Assembly (NCBI GenBank): GCA_001642005.1
Contig: LWCA01000056.1
Coordinates: forward strand, 1-64,000
From: Intoshia linei
Lineage: Eukaryota > Orthonectida > Rhopaluridae
Length of the DNA: 64,000 nt
Direction: 5' to 3'
In this document: in pieces, positions 43,001-53,891 of the stretch
Layout of the letters: every line of letters starts with the position of its first letter
Numbering within the stretch: the first letter of the stretch is position 1
Notes under the pieces: model-generated
What the model was told of the DNA's origin: nothing
Seen by the model: only the letters and a program-made list of their open reading frames with translations
The model's database searches: none
Made by a program: the position numbers and the translations under genes

Positions 43001-46000
43001 TTGAAAAATTTTAAAGTCGATCGCATCAAAAAAAGGTTGAACACCCCTGGTATAGATCAGCGGTCTTAAATGCCGCTCCGCGGAAAATGTTTTTGAAGAT
43101 TGACATACAATAAAATTTATTGTATAAATCAGGGTGGTCCTAAGAATGCTCGCTGGCCGCATGCGGCCCACTAGATCCAATTCTTTAGTAACATATTGTG
43201 CAAAACAGGTATATAACAAAATTATATAATAAATATATTATTGAATATTGACGTGGAATTTCTAACAAGATTTGCTGATTTTGATTCTATTAAACCTAAA
43301 TTGGAGCTTTTGAATAATAGCTATGGATGTAGAAATTATAAATATGTCACACAATCTATAATTAAAGTTGTTTGAATTACAATCAGATTCTTTCATTTTA
43401 ATAATTTAAGAAAAAATTTTTTTTCAAACCAAAAAAATCTGATTTGACCATCTGTGAAATAATGTAGTTTATAGCTTATTTCCAATTTTAGCTAGACACA
43501 CATAAAATTTGTTGAGACGCACAAAGCGTCATGGCGCACCGTTTGAAAAACATTGGTTTACAGAAATATCGTAATTACCACATTACCTAGCATTATTTAT
43601 TTTTTAGAACATTAATTCTGTATTAATTGTGTACTAATTATTCTCAACTTCTTAGATAATAAAATATTTTGAAGAATGATGAAATAATTATGTAAAATTT
43701 CTTTTTGGCCCCCACTCGCCATATGATTGGACCATCCTGCTTTAAATTATTATTGATTTTAAAATTAATTAAAAAAATTTATAATTTATTTATTTTCGTA
43801 TTTTCTTAGTAATTTCGTATTAAGAGATTTGTATTTCTTTAGTAAGAAAGTACCGTTATTTACAATCTTATTTTTTCTGGAATTTAAGCTATTTATGACA
43901 ATTTTTAAGATTGTACTGTTTTTACTTTATTTTTAAGATTATACAATAGGGGTGTTCCAAATTTTTATAAATTAAATCCAAATACTGATAAAGTTGCGTG
44001 TGATAATTTTATGATAATCGTGAAAATTTTTAGTGGAAGAGCTTGCCATTTTAAAAATTTTATACAAAAATGTTCTACAAAAACTAAAATATAACTTTAT
44101 TTACTGGAATGTTACGATGAGATCCTGTTGTTATGTCTTGAGTGGTCGTGTGTTGGTCGTCATGTTTGGTTGTTCATTTTGCACCTTTAAATTTAATTCT
44201 ACCTCGTTTACTTAATATTTTATAGATGTTTAAAGTTCTTATAATTATATAAAAATTATCATTTTTCATTGATATAAATTTTTACTAAAAACAAAGATGT
44301 CCCATCGGCAAAGCTAGGTGCTGTTTGTACGTAGTACATAACAGTCAAGCTAGTTTTTTATAAAATTATAAAAATAAAATACAGTACAGTCAAACAGCGC
44401 TTAACGATTAGTAGATAATTTTTTTACTACAATTTACTGGTAACTATATTATGCAAGTGTTAATAAAATAATTAAAAAAAAAGTAAACAGAAATTTAGGG
44501 AATTCTTAATCAATGAAAATTGACAATATTGTATAATGAAAAGTTATAGAAAAAAATAATTAAATATGTCAAGAAATCAAGACTTTAGATTAAACCAGAC
44601 GACACAAACTTCCAAATAAACATTATCAAGATAATATAAAGCATTACATTCATCAAAAAATCCGTAGATACGATTTATTGACGCACATTCATGATTTCCG
44701 CGGAGTAAAAATATATTATTTGGATATTTGATTTTATAAGATAATAACAAGCAAATGCATTCCAATGACTGTTTACCTCTATCGACATAATCGCCTAAAT
44801 TATTTAAGTTTATAGCAATTGCAATTCGAATAACAAAAATTACCTAGAAATAAATAGTTTGTGTTTGGTGGGAAATTCGCATGCGAAAACAATCTCAAAA
44901 GATCATTAAACTGTCCGTGAATATCTCCTAAATTTAAATATATATTTAAAAGTACACTGCAATAATCTATATAATGTTCAATCATAAGTTGCAAAAAAAA
45001 CTTGGGACTAACGATAACGACACATCCACAATAAAAATGAATCTTAACTATAAATAGCAAAAACCTTTATAAAAACCAAACAAAAAAATAAAAATATATT
45101 ATTATAGGGCAGTGAGTTTATTTCTAAATCGATATAAACAGCGAAAAGTTTAAAACGAGCTTCAGCATTCTCTCCACAATTCGCCATTAATTTAAAATAT
45201 AAACTATCAGTTTTAAAACTATTTTTCAAAATAAGTTAAGTTATTTTGTTTTATATTTAATTTAAATTTTAAAGGTTTTATCTTCTCTTTCTATAGTTTT
45301 AAATTCTCCATCCCGCCAACTTTTTCTAAATCCCAAGAATGGCGAGTTATAGAGAGAATACTGTATATACCATTTCACAGAGGGTCAGTTACATTAGATT
45401 TTTTTGTTTTTTGAACGGAAACAAATTTTATCTTAAATTTGCAGTTTCCCTTAAAAAATCGTATACTATATAACAGATTCTCAGATAATAAATAGCATTA
45501 AAAATATTTTAACCCCTGATGCGTATCTGTCATTCTTATAAAACATATATCAAGACTAACAATCGTACAAATATTTCAATAACATTACTATAATAATTTT
45601 TCTAATTAAATCAAAGGTTATGTGATATTTCTATCAAAAAATCATATTAGAAATATAATAGCGAATATTATTATTTTGTATTCTTGGAAAATTTTACTTT
45701 TCATTGTCCATTTAAATTTCACCACACAGTGTTTATAAATTATGGCGCGGTTTATAAGATTAATAAAAAAGAGCAAAATTAAAATAAACACATTTCGATG
45801 TAAAACTATAAAAAGTAAATTACCACATATAGTTAAAGGAGCGTCAAGATATAAAAGGCTTGGTTGGTTAAGAATAATTTGATGACTTTTGGTAACAACT
45901 TGTATGATGTGTTTTTCTTCTAATGGTATAATTTTATCTCTTCTTTGAAACCTTGCTAAAATATAAATAAATAAAATGGTACATTATTACCATTTTCCAA

Positions 46001-46048
46001 AGTGTCGATAAATTTATCCAAATCAAATGGTGATTCAGATGTAGACAT
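40055..46048 (-). CDS. PPP1C: Serine/threonine protein phosphatase PP1 catalytic subunit (9 exons, 296 aa)
   Basis: Exons, minus strand: 45991-46048, 45824-45955, 44844-44927, 44648-44794, 42248-42352, 41088-41159, 40587-40738, 40227-40284, 40055-40137. PP1 removes phosphate from Ser/Thr using two metal ions. Signatures are [28 protein letters not shown] (PP1-type rather than PP2A), [54 protein letters not shown] and [17 protein letters not shown]. The protein stops at LMCAFKV, about 30 residues short of usual PP1. It lacks the flexible C-tail with its CDK-phosphorylated Thr, unless a further 3' exon exists. The N-terminus ([13 protein letters not shown]) and first helix region are divergent. 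Intron 4 (42353-44647) is packed with transposons. Confidence 0.93.
41351..41431 (+). mobile_element. TTAA-flanked mini-element, degraded
   Basis: Begins TTAACACTATGCGTATGG and shares its interior (TACTGCATGAAGTATATAAC) with 50478-50562. The right end is eroded. Confidence 0.45.
41467..41720 (+). mobile_element. Mini-element GGCCGTGGAGAGG family with direct flanks
   Basis: About 255 bp with inverted ends TTAGGCCGTGGAGAGGCAG and CACCTCTCTACGGTTCT. The flanks are identical 13-mers TGATCATGATTAG (41458-41470, 41720-41732), which contain the target duplication. Probably hAT-type. It lies in a PP1 intron. Confidence 0.7.
42571..43049 (+). mobile_element. Non-autonomous hAT element in PP1 intron 4
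   Basis: A 479-bp element from CAGGGATACCCAAACCTGTC to AGGTTGAACACCCCTG, with a GTCGATCGC motif near both ends and a perfect GTATAGAT duplication (42563-42570, 43050-43057). The short frame at 42715-42909 inside it has no recognisable product. Confidence 0.87.
43130..43739 (+). mobile_element. hAT-like element with nested MITE, PP1 intron 4
   Basis: A 610-bp element from CAGGGTGGTCCTAAGAATGC to TATGATTGGACCATCCTG; flanks GTATAAAT / CTTTAAAT match at six of eight bases. Inside, about 43379-43556 is an inverted piece of the MITE family first seen at 5822-6102 (TTGTTGAGACGCACAAAGCG, GTTTGAAAAACATTG). Confidence 0.68.
43950..44240 (+). repeat. Single arm of the foldback repeat
   Basis: Closely matches the left arm of the hairpin at 47086-47640 (AATACTGATAAAGTTGCGTG, GTGGAAGAGCTTGCCATTTT, 'ggaatgttacgatgag'). 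Only one arm is present here. It is in PP1 intron 4. Confidence 0.7.
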
Positions 46049-46893
46049 TGTAATAAATTACATAAAACTTGTAAAACAAATAATCTCAATATTGGTTACA
46101 GAGTATTTGGTTAATATAATTTAAAATATTGAAATACAATAGTAATGTAAACACATTCGTATATTTAAATTTAAATTATGTATTTAGACTTTATTTTTTA
46201 CCATGTAACTTTTTTTATTTTGATAAATTGTAAAGTCAAAACGTAATTTGAATACAATGAACCAATTGTATTTGATTTAAGGTTTCATTTTTTATTTATG
46301 CAACTGTTGTACAAATTATTCCATTAACTCATTTTATTCTAGAATCTAGATTTTAACTATTAAAGTTTAAGTCTTAATGTTAAGGCATTGTTTAAGCATT
46401 ATATAAATTAGAAATGTCATCACTGCCTAAAGAAAAAATTATAAAATTGATAACTAAAATTCAAACTTAAAGTTTTAAATTTAAAACGTCAAGTGAAGAG
46501 TGTCAGAACCTAATATCTGAAAAAATATTTTAAGAATTTATTTTCATTTCTGGAAGGCCTCGCGCTCGGTAGGTTGGTCTTTGTCGTCAACCAAAATAAA
46601 TTTTAGATTTAATTCAACTTTTAGACATAATGAAAAATTATTTTTTGTGCACTTTTGGGTATACAGTCGATTCTCTCTATACAAACATACATTTCATTGA
46701 AATATCCTCTGTACTGAAACGTTTTGGTATAGAGAGAATCGACTGTATATTACAAGGTTTTTGTGTATTTACACTGTATTGTACAATTTGTACTATTGTA
46801 AAATAAATTACATTTATATTAAAATTTTAATTTAAATTAAAATCTAAACATAGTTACCATGATATTATTTTAATTTAAACTATAAATATTGGC
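46049..46893. promoter_or_regulatory. Presumed bidirectional promoter, PP1 / MRPL4
   Basis: 845 bp between divergent ATGs. It contains an 82-bp pogo-type MITE (46664-46745). The rest is AT-rich with no exon recognised. Promoter role is inferred from position. Confidence 0.4.
46664..46745. mobile_element. Pogo-type MITE with TA duplication
   Basis: 82 bp with near-perfect inverted ends CAGTCGATTCTCTCTATAC / TATAGAGAGAATCGACTG, flanked by TA on both sides (46662-46663, 46746-46747). The termini and TA target are typical of pogo/Tigger elements. It could form a cruciform. Confidence 0.85.
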
Positions 46894-49800
46894 ATGAATG
46901 TTTTGAAATATTTTTTAAATGGATCAAAAATTATTCAACGAAAATTCTCTAGTGGTAATATGCACTATATGTAACTATGTGACACGGTCGGTAGAACATG
47001 ACTAAATAAAATAAGTTTTATTAGATTATAATTTATGTAAAGCAGTGTTTCCCAACCTTTTTTACTACATTAACCATTAGGGGTGTTCCAAAATTTTATA
47101 AATTAGGTCCAAATACTGATAAAGTTGCGTGTGATAATTTTATGATAATCGTGAAAAGAAGAAAAATTTTTAGTGGAAGAGCTTGCCATTTTAAAAATGT
47201 TCTACAAAAACTAAAATAAAACTTTATTTACTGGAATGCTACGATGACATCTTGTAGTGATGTTTTGAGTTGTCTTGTGTTGATCATCATGTTTGATTGT
47301 TCACTTTGCACCTTTAAATTTACTTCTACCTCGTTTACTTATTATTTTATAGATGTTTAAAGTTCTTATAATTTTATAAAAATTTTCACTAAAAACAAAA
47401 ATAAATGAGATAGAATTGAATTTAAAGATGCAAAGTGAATAACCAAACATGACGAACAACACAAGACCACTCAAAACATAAATACAGGATCTCATCGTAG
47501 CATTCCAGTAAATAAAGTTGTATTTTAGTTTTTGTAGAACATTTTTAAAATGGCAAGCTCTTCCACTAAAAATTTTTCTTCTTTTCACGATTATCATAAA
47601 ATTATCACACGCAACTTTATCAGTATTTGAACCATGAAATTTAAAAAAAAAGTATAAAAAATCACACCCTATTAACCATATTATAGTACTTATTTTGATA
47701 TTACCAACAATATTTGTTTAACTGCATATTGGATGACCAGATTTTTAGGATAAGAGCGATATAGATTTTATTGTTAATAATAATTGAATAAAAATTTTTA
47801 AAAAACTAATTTCACAAAATACACATGTAGTAAAATAAATTCTGATTTTTTTTGAAATGGTAGGAAGAATATTTAAATTTTTATTTTTCAAGGCGAAAGT
47901 AAATTTTGTTTATGCTGATAAAGATGAAAATTTCAAACAGTAAAATCTATCTTACTCGCTGTAACAGAAAAAAAATTAAAGACTTGTAATTTTTTTGTTT
48001 TTAATATTCTGAGACTGTTGCGACATGTCGGATTAAAATAAGATCAAAACCATGTATAATTTTTTTCACGTATAATCAAAATATTACGTTTTTGATAATA
48101 ATAAAAAAAGTTTCCAAATAAAAAAAATACTAAATTGCTTTTTTGATGGAGAAGGCGTCAGTTTTGTCAGATTGAAAATTTTTGTATACGTTAATTGGAT
48201 ATAGATATAACTGTATCAACAATTTTTTAAAAAATTATATGGTTATTTTCATTTTTTAAAAAAAGGGTAATCTGGAGTTTCTATCGTGAAAATGCACTTT
48301 TTTGAGGTTGTCATTCATGACAATGCTTATGATTTTAATAACTATCCCAGAATTTATGTTTTTTTAAATTTTTGGTGGATTTTATTTTTAAAAAAAAAAG
48401 GGGTTTTTGACGATGAAGGATTCAATTTTGGGAAATATAACTTTAATAAAAACTAAATACAAATATCACCTGCGAAAAATGTATTAGAAATTGGTTTTTT
48501 AAATTCTACGACTGTTAACTTTTTAAATAAACTGTAACACACATACAATCCAATATGATAGAAATAAAGGATATTCATTTTTTACATGACTACATTTTAT
48601 TATTATTTGCATTATTCCATTTAGAAAAAATTATATAATACGTTACTGTGCATACGACTAAAAAAACAAAATAAAAATTCCTATTTTTTAGAAAAAATTT
48701 CGTGATTACGCATGAAAAATATCAAATTACTAACTCGTGGGTAAATACCCACAGGTTGGAAATCACTGATGTAAAGTGTATACTGAGAAACCCAAATTGA
48801 ATGGTTTACATCAGTTTCCATTTAAACTTTTGTCTTAATTAGCAGTGGCAGCTGGCACTAGCATTTCAGGCATTATTTGTATAATAATAATATAAATAAT
48901 AATAATAAATAAGTCAAAAATATACAAATGTATCAGAAATTATCCTAATATAATCTGACACTAATTTATAAATTATAAAATTGAGAATAATTAGGAAATT
49001 ATACTTGTAAATTGATTTTATAATTTAGTTGCACATGCTTCTAATAATTTAAACACAGAATATGGTGTATGGCTAGAAAGTTTAAAAAAAGTTGAAAATG
49101 AAAAATTAGATATCATCAAGTTGGATTCAAAAGTTTTTCTCTCTAATCCAAGGTTTTTTCAATGCCAATTTTTATTATTATTAATGTTAATTTGAAGATT
49201 GGACGTATTATGGTGGAATGTGGACTGGCAGAAAAGATTGAACAAATTTGTATTTTGAATTTAACCTTTTAAAAGTAATTTCATAGAATTATGCATTCTT
49301 TCCAAATAGAGCTCAAATGCGTGGTGGGGGAAAAAAGCCATGGAGACAAAAAGGACTCGGAAGGGCTCGAGCTGGAAGTATTAGATCACCATTATTTGTA
49401 AATGGTATGTTTCAGTTAAATATTTTCATTTTGATTTATTCTAATTTTCACAATTATACATTTATATATTGTTAGGCGGAAAAACGTTTGGTCCTCAAGG
49501 TGCTGCTAGTAGATTTTACATGTTGCCTTATAATACGCGAGTTTTGGGGTTGAAAACTGCACTATCTTTTAAATTGTTGCAGGTTGTATATTTATTTATT
49601 TTTTGGTAAATTTACATTTAGGGGGATTTACACGTTGTTGATTCTTTGTTTATACCTGTCCCAAGTAAAAATGTAATTTTAATATATTTCTTTGATTAGT
49701 TTTTTATAAACTTGTAGTATATCGAAAAATTAATGGAAACTAGAAAGTGGGGTTTCTCTGTACAATATGTTACCACGTAATTTCATTTGTTTAATGATTA

Positions 49801-51859
49801 TCTTGTACCCTCAAACATTTTTTGATTTAGTCACAGATTATCATTAGTCGTCGTAAATTTTTAAATATAGTGTTTTCGTATTTATACAGAATCTGATATA
49901 AATAATACTAATGATATAATACATATCTTGGATCAATTTCCAATTTTTTGTTTTTAATCATTATAAAGAATAACGTTTCCTTACATTTTTTTCAATATTT
50001 CCTGCTCCCGCTTCTACTATAATGCTATAAATTCGGGTGAACACAATTTCAATATTTTTAAATTTATGATAGATCATGAGCCAAAATTTTTCGTTGTAAT
50101 TAGCAAACATAAAATCCAAAAAGTTTATAAGGCCGTTCAAGGGCACAGAATAGCAATTTATTATTTAAATATACAGAGTAAGAGTATTACTTACTTATAT
50201 AACCAAATTAATTATAGTAAAGCTGAATAAGGTTCAATTAATATTTTTAAATGTAGAATAACATTTAAATCGATAAATTTTTATTGTGAATTTTTTATAC
50301 AAAATTATTAAATTTAGTCAAAATTATATCGTTACAAAGGAATGTTTCGTACATTATTTTTTAACGAGCTGCTAATTTCATTGCTCTTACAGGGTGGCGC
50401 TGAACTAATGTTTGGAAAAAATTTATTTTCAATCTCTTTAAAATTTTTAACCAGGATTTATCATTGCATGTTATTAACACTATGGGTGTGCTAACATTTG
50501 AAATTTCTTATCATTTCTATATTTTTCAACTACTGCATATGAAGTATATAACACGCATAGTGTTAATAATAATTTATACTAGTTAGTATAACTTACAATA
50601 TTGACTTATTTTTATCAAACTAAATTTAGTAATGATGAAAACACGGCAAATTTGATAGAAGCATGTTCAAATATCAAGGGGTTCAGTGTCTTGCCAGTTG
50701 AAGGTTATTATTATTTAGTTAGTAGTTAGTTTAGGTTAGTTATTATTATTACAATTTCATTATTTTGTCTATTTTTATTTGACTGAGATTAGTATTCTCA
50801 TAGAGATAACTAATATTTTTAAAGGGTCATAATGATGTCTACCACAATTCCTCAGATCCAAGTACATAAGTTATGTAATATACAATTACTAGGTTGACTG
50901 TTATGTATTACGTACAAACATCACCTAGCTCTGTCGAGGGCACATTTTTATTATACGAAAAAAATAAATTAACGTTGAAAATTTTACTATTAACTATTAA
51001 ATTCTTTAAAGGAGTGGTTTCCAAATTTGTTTTAGGTGTAACCATCATATCACATTACTTTTTACTTTAAAGTGAATTATTCCATCTTAATTTTTTGTTT
51101 GTTAACATTTGTTTAAAGAATTTTAAAAACAATTTTTATCACATTTTTTTAATTTATTAGACAGAATGTGTTTATAATATTAAAAATAAAGTAAAAACAG
51201 TCCAATTCTAAAAATTGTCATAAATAGCATAAATTGAGAAAAAATAAAATTATAAAAACCTATTTTGTCATTTTCAATGTGATGACATATATATAGTACC
51301 AATTTAGATTTCTCGGGTTGAACTTTTGTATTTATATCAACTGGAATAAGCTCTATCAGAATAATTATTCATTGATAAATCTCGTAAGAGTTAATAACAT
51401 AGTTACGAAATAACAAAATGAATACCAAAGTGTTTTTTTGACCGTGAAAGACGTCACTTTTTGACATTCAAATTTTTTGTATACCTTAATATACATTTAT
51501 ATTGTTGAATATCACGATTTAGAATGATACTTTATGGTATTACTGCTTTTATGAATATCATAATACAGTGAAACCACTAAAATTGGTCACTTTGAGAAGG
51601 TCGTATTATTTAGTAACGATTTTAAAAATAAACCTAAGTGTGACTTACATTTGTATGTATTTTTAATTTTTTATATTTAGCCCTAAATGTATACGGTTTA
51701 CTTAAACACGAAACAATAGTCATTACACAAAAAGCTGTTGAACATATTCAAGATTGCATAATAAAATGTTCAAATAAATTAGACTATCGTGAAAAGGCAT
51801 ACAAAGCTCAAAGGAAAAAGTTGTTGAACAATCAACAATTAATTAATAATTTATTATAA
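46894..51859 (+). CDS. MRPL4: Mitochondrial large-subunit ribosomal protein uL4m (9 exons, 274 aa)
   Basis: Exons 46894-46954, 49029-49152, 49198-49249, 49287-49404, 49476-49582, 49622-49672, 49718-49776, 50630-50703, 51681-51859. It is a component of the mitoribosome large subunit lining the exit tunnel. The first 25 residues ([20 protein letters not shown]...) are basic, hydroxylated and lack acids, as expected for a mitochondrial targeting peptide. The uL4 tunnel loop [20 protein letters not shown] and [15 protein letters not shown] are clear, followed by [15 protein letters not shown] and, at the end, [20 protein letters not shown]. Length is close to bacterial L4 plus extensions. Intron 1 contains a 1.7-kb hAT and a foldback hairpin. 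Intron 8 contains a 400-bp repeat. Confidence 0.92.
47043..48768 (+). mobile_element. hAT element, composite, MRPL4 intron 1
   Basis: 1726 bp from CAGTGTTTCCCAACCTTTTT to CACAGGTTGGAAATCACTG, flanked by a perfect ATGTAAAG duplication (47035-47042, 48769-48776). It contains the foldback repeat 47086-47640 and a copy of the TTACTTATATAATATGC repeat (48400-48575). I saw no intact transposase. Confidence 0.8.
47086..47640. repeat. Long foldback (hairpin) repeat
   Basis: Two arms of roughly 250 bp in inverted orientation (left about 47086-47390, right about 47398-47640) share long stretches, e.g. AATACTGATAAAGTTGCGTG, TAGTGGAAGAGCTTGCCATT and ACTTTATTTACTGGAATGCT. The loop is short. The minus-strand 98-codon frame at 47301-47597 is a by-product of the hairpin. 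Transcribed in MRPL4 intron 1, it would fold into long double-stranded RNA. Confidence 0.85.
50478..50562. mobile_element. TTAA-flanked mini-element (piggyBac-like)
   Basis: 85 bp with inverted ends CACTATGGGTGTG / CACGCATAGTG, flanked by TTAA (50474-50477, 50563-50566). TTAA targets suggest piggyBac type, but the element is too short to be sure. It is in MRPL4 intron 7. Confidence 0.6.
50889..51300 (-). repeat. 400-bp dispersed repeat, MRPL4 intron 8
   Basis: Nearly the same as 63301-63770. It contains the inverted AGAGCTAGGTGCTG core at one end and a block 'aaattgtcataaatagcataaatt' at the other. Fragments occur at 43840-43935, 54500-54600 and 60902-61060; the last begins with a pogo-like CAGTATAACCTCCACTATTC, so the family may be pogo-derived. 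Confidence 0.6.
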
Positions 51860-53891
51860 TTTGTTAATTTCGTTGTTTTAATAAAAATTTATTTAATTTT
51901 CTTGATAAAAATATGTTTCTTGTATCAAATTTTTTGTTAAAACAGTATGATGTATACAGTGTTTTCTATATACTCCAAACATATTAATTTACATAAATAA
52001 AATGTATTAACATGTAAAAAATCATTTGTATATTTTATGCTGTGCTCACTGAGCACTGCTCAGAATATTGTATTGTTATATAATAACTAAATATTTTTTC
52101 TTTAATGTGAAATTTGAAGTTGCATTTTAGCTATAATTATTGATATCCTGGGCAGTGTATGCGACAAGTCGAGCCTCATATCATCTTTAACATTCAATCT
52201 GTTTATTGACTGTGTTTTTATATGAACAAGCGTATAAAATCCTGCTTCACATAGATACGTTGACAGAAAGATAGTAGAAATCTCAAAGTAATCGTAAATA
52301 CATTTGGATATGAATCAATCATATTAAACCAAAAAGTACTCAGTGGTTTTTCATAGATAATATTACGTGCGGTGTAATCATTTATTAATCCAAAACTTCA
52401 TCATGTATTTTATCAGGAATGGTTTCTATATTGAGTGAAAAAGAACATTTTAAATTATAATACAGAATGTAAAAATATTTCCGTAACATTATTACTGTCA
52501 ATATTATATTAAAATAAAAAAAATAAATATATTCATAAAATTTTAATTATCTCACGACGCCCTGATAAATTTCGCGACGCACCAGTTAAAAATCATGGTG
52601 TTAAGTGTATATAACTGTATCATCTGTAATTTTTTTTAAAATTCTATGACCATTTTCATTTTTAAAAAAAGGTAATCTGGGTTTTTCATAGTAAAAATAA
52701 TATTTTTTGAAGTTACCATTTAAGATAATTATTATAATATGACATCGAAAAATAGATAAAATAACATCTAGGGAAAAACTGTATTTGAAATTGGGTTTCA
52801 ATAAATAATACGTCTATCAATTTTTTTAACACATAACAGTAAATAAACGGTAACACGTACACATACATTAATTTTTATTTACATTGTAAGTAAAGGATTT
52901 AAACATTTTATAATGATAATAATACTCTTGGGAAATTTTTACATATTTTGAAGAGTGTCAAATATTTCCTCAAAAATACGTATTTATGGTCACAATATTT
53001 TAGGTAAAGGATAACAAAAGATAAATAAAAAGCCTTAATAACATTAATTTAATATATAATATTATCTGTTTATACTTGCTGATATGTTCATTTATTTGAA
53101 GATTGGAATCGTGTTGGGTAATTTTAAGGATGTATTATAATGAGTAATAATCTATTTAGTGAGCCTATTTGCACAATACATACATTTACGTATAATTTTT
53201 GAAAAAATAAATTACGTATAAATTGATGGTATCGTGAATCACTATGACCCGGCCCTTATACAGTTTTGTCCACTCAGATAGTAATTATTGTGCAATTACA
53301 AACGAAATAGTTACATTGATGACTTCCATTTGGTTTAGAGTCTACATTTTAGATGACAGTGTCATCATGACACTGGAGTTTATGAAATTTCACAATAGTT
53401 TGTATCCTAGTGCACAACACTGTAATACCCGCAACAGAATTGACCTGATGGACTCCAATTAATAATGTTCTTATTTTGCTAAACTTTAGAAAAACCGACA
53501 AGTACATTTTTTTGCGAACCCGAAAAACGTACCAAATGTTGTTTTTGTAGTTGTCAGATGTTAGGATTTTATCCGAAAGCTTAGACGAAACTACATTATT
53601 ATTTCAAAAAGTCCACTTTTATCCTAAAATTAAGAAAATCTAATAGAAACTATATTTCAATCCCTTAGGAAAAAATTCAAATTTATAGATAGTTTTTTAA
53701 AAACCGATTTTACCAAAACTTTCGAGAAAAAAATCTTAATCCAACCCTAAAAGAAAAAATCCTTATTTTTAGTTATTTTTTTGAAAAATTCGATTAAATA
53801 AAACGATTTATAGATGGGTCTACTTCATTCAAATTTCTAAAAATATCAAAATGTCAATTTTACACGTTATTACAATTTATCTTATATTAAT
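51860..53891. other. MRPL4 / EGF gene spacer
   Basis: About 2 kb. It holds MRPL4 3' flank, a hAT transposase relic (52130-52320), a TTACTTATATAATATGC-family copy (52735-52900), a GC-richer stretch (53222-53461) and tandem transposon sequence (53500-53800). No further gene was supported. Confidence 0.6.
52130..52320 (-). pseudogene. hAT transposase C-terminal relic
   Basis: On the minus strand the translation reads STYLCEAGFYTLVHIKTQ followed by NRLNVKDDMRLDLSHTLPRI. This matches the C-terminal region of ZBED5/FAM200-type hAT transposases (STYLCEAGFS..., RNRLNVE.DLR.ALS...PRI). The rest of the gene is missing. Confidence 0.8.

Noticed and set aside
47301-47597. 98-codon minus-strand frame, similar to a frame at 44033-44215
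   Set aside because: Both are read from arms of the foldback repeat. There is no protein similarity.
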